NCBI GenBank assembly: GCA_009746045.1
Contig: RPFO01000584.1
Span: forward strand, 1,023,843 to 1,087,842
DNA length: 64,000 nt
Source: Mesostigma viride
Taxonomy: Eukaryota; Streptophyta; Mesostigmatophyceae; Mesostigmatales; Mesostigmataceae
Direction of reading: 5' to 3'
Positions within the stretch are counted from its first letter, which is position 1; every line of letters begins with the position of its first letter. The notes under the pieces were generated by a model, which worked only from the letters and a program-made list of their open reading frames with translations, searched no databases and was not told the DNA's origin. The position numbers and the translations under genes were made by a program. Shown here piece by piece: positions 63,801 through 64,000 of the stretch.

Positions 63801-64000
63801 AGAATAATGGAGTACGGAGAGAGAATAATAGTAGTAGAATGTTCAGTTTAGTGGGTAGTAGGGATAGTTACCGCAAATAGGAGTCCGAGGGTGGTACCGG
63901 CTCTCGGGCTTGCCGGCGGCGGCCGGCGGGTACCATGGTCCTGGACGCTACCGTGGTACCAGCAGCGTTGGGTGCCGGTTGCGGTCCACGCGTCATGGTT

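Overview
This is a eukaryotic nuclear window, most likely from an alga or another member of the green lineage. The evidence is spliceosomal GT-AG introns, stacked LTR, LINE, CACTA, Helitron-like and MITE elements, TGTAA sequences downstream of two transposon genes (the polyadenylation signal of many green algae), and one clean host-type gene: an intronless N-myristoylated four-EF-hand protein of the CML21/22 kind at 50.9-51.6 kb. Species cannot be read from the sequence. Nearly everything else is transposable element (TE), much of it nested.

Layout. 1-3.4 kb: decayed Ty3/gypsy gag-protease on the minus strand. 4.75-26.6 kb: a Ty1/copia element split between 5542 and 24570 by a 19-kb insertion flanked by a 5-bp duplication (ACTTC). 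The insertion holds two related retroelements tail to tail, an older plus-strand copy and a younger minus-strand copy with apparently identical LTRs. Their domain order is gag, in-frame UGA, integrase, protease, RT, RNase H. The plus copy is itself interrupted by a 3.2-kb CACTA-ended element (10008-13248). 26.8-27.5 kb: a PHD-finger reading frame. 28.3-39.5 kb: an 11.2-kb CACTA transposon with a TNP2 gene and a second minus-strand gene, inserted in a (CT)n microsatellite and itself invaded by a palindromic MITE cluster and a TTAA-flanked element. 39.8-44.5 kb: decayed plus-strand gypsy. 44.5-50.1 kb: LINE debris, including a second TTAA element and a 5'-truncated LINE with a 9-bp duplication. 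52-64 kb: a mosaic of dispersed and direct repeats, a foldback element with an 8-bp duplication and a matching empty site elsewhere in the window, a Helitron-helicase/RING relic, G-run blocks and simple repeats.

The most unusual signal is mutational. In copia, gypsy, LINE, CACTA, Helitron and the PHD reading frame, many frame breaks are insertions of exactly four bases, nearly always the palindrome CATG and less often CTAG. Ignoring the four bases returns the frame to canonical motifs or to neighbouring tandem-repeat units. The young 19-kb insertion and the EF-hand gene show none that I can find. This could be a mutational process aimed at transposons, a set of excision scars, or a systematic sequencing or assembly error. 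It should be tested first.

All comparisons were made by eye; identities and boundaries need alignment.
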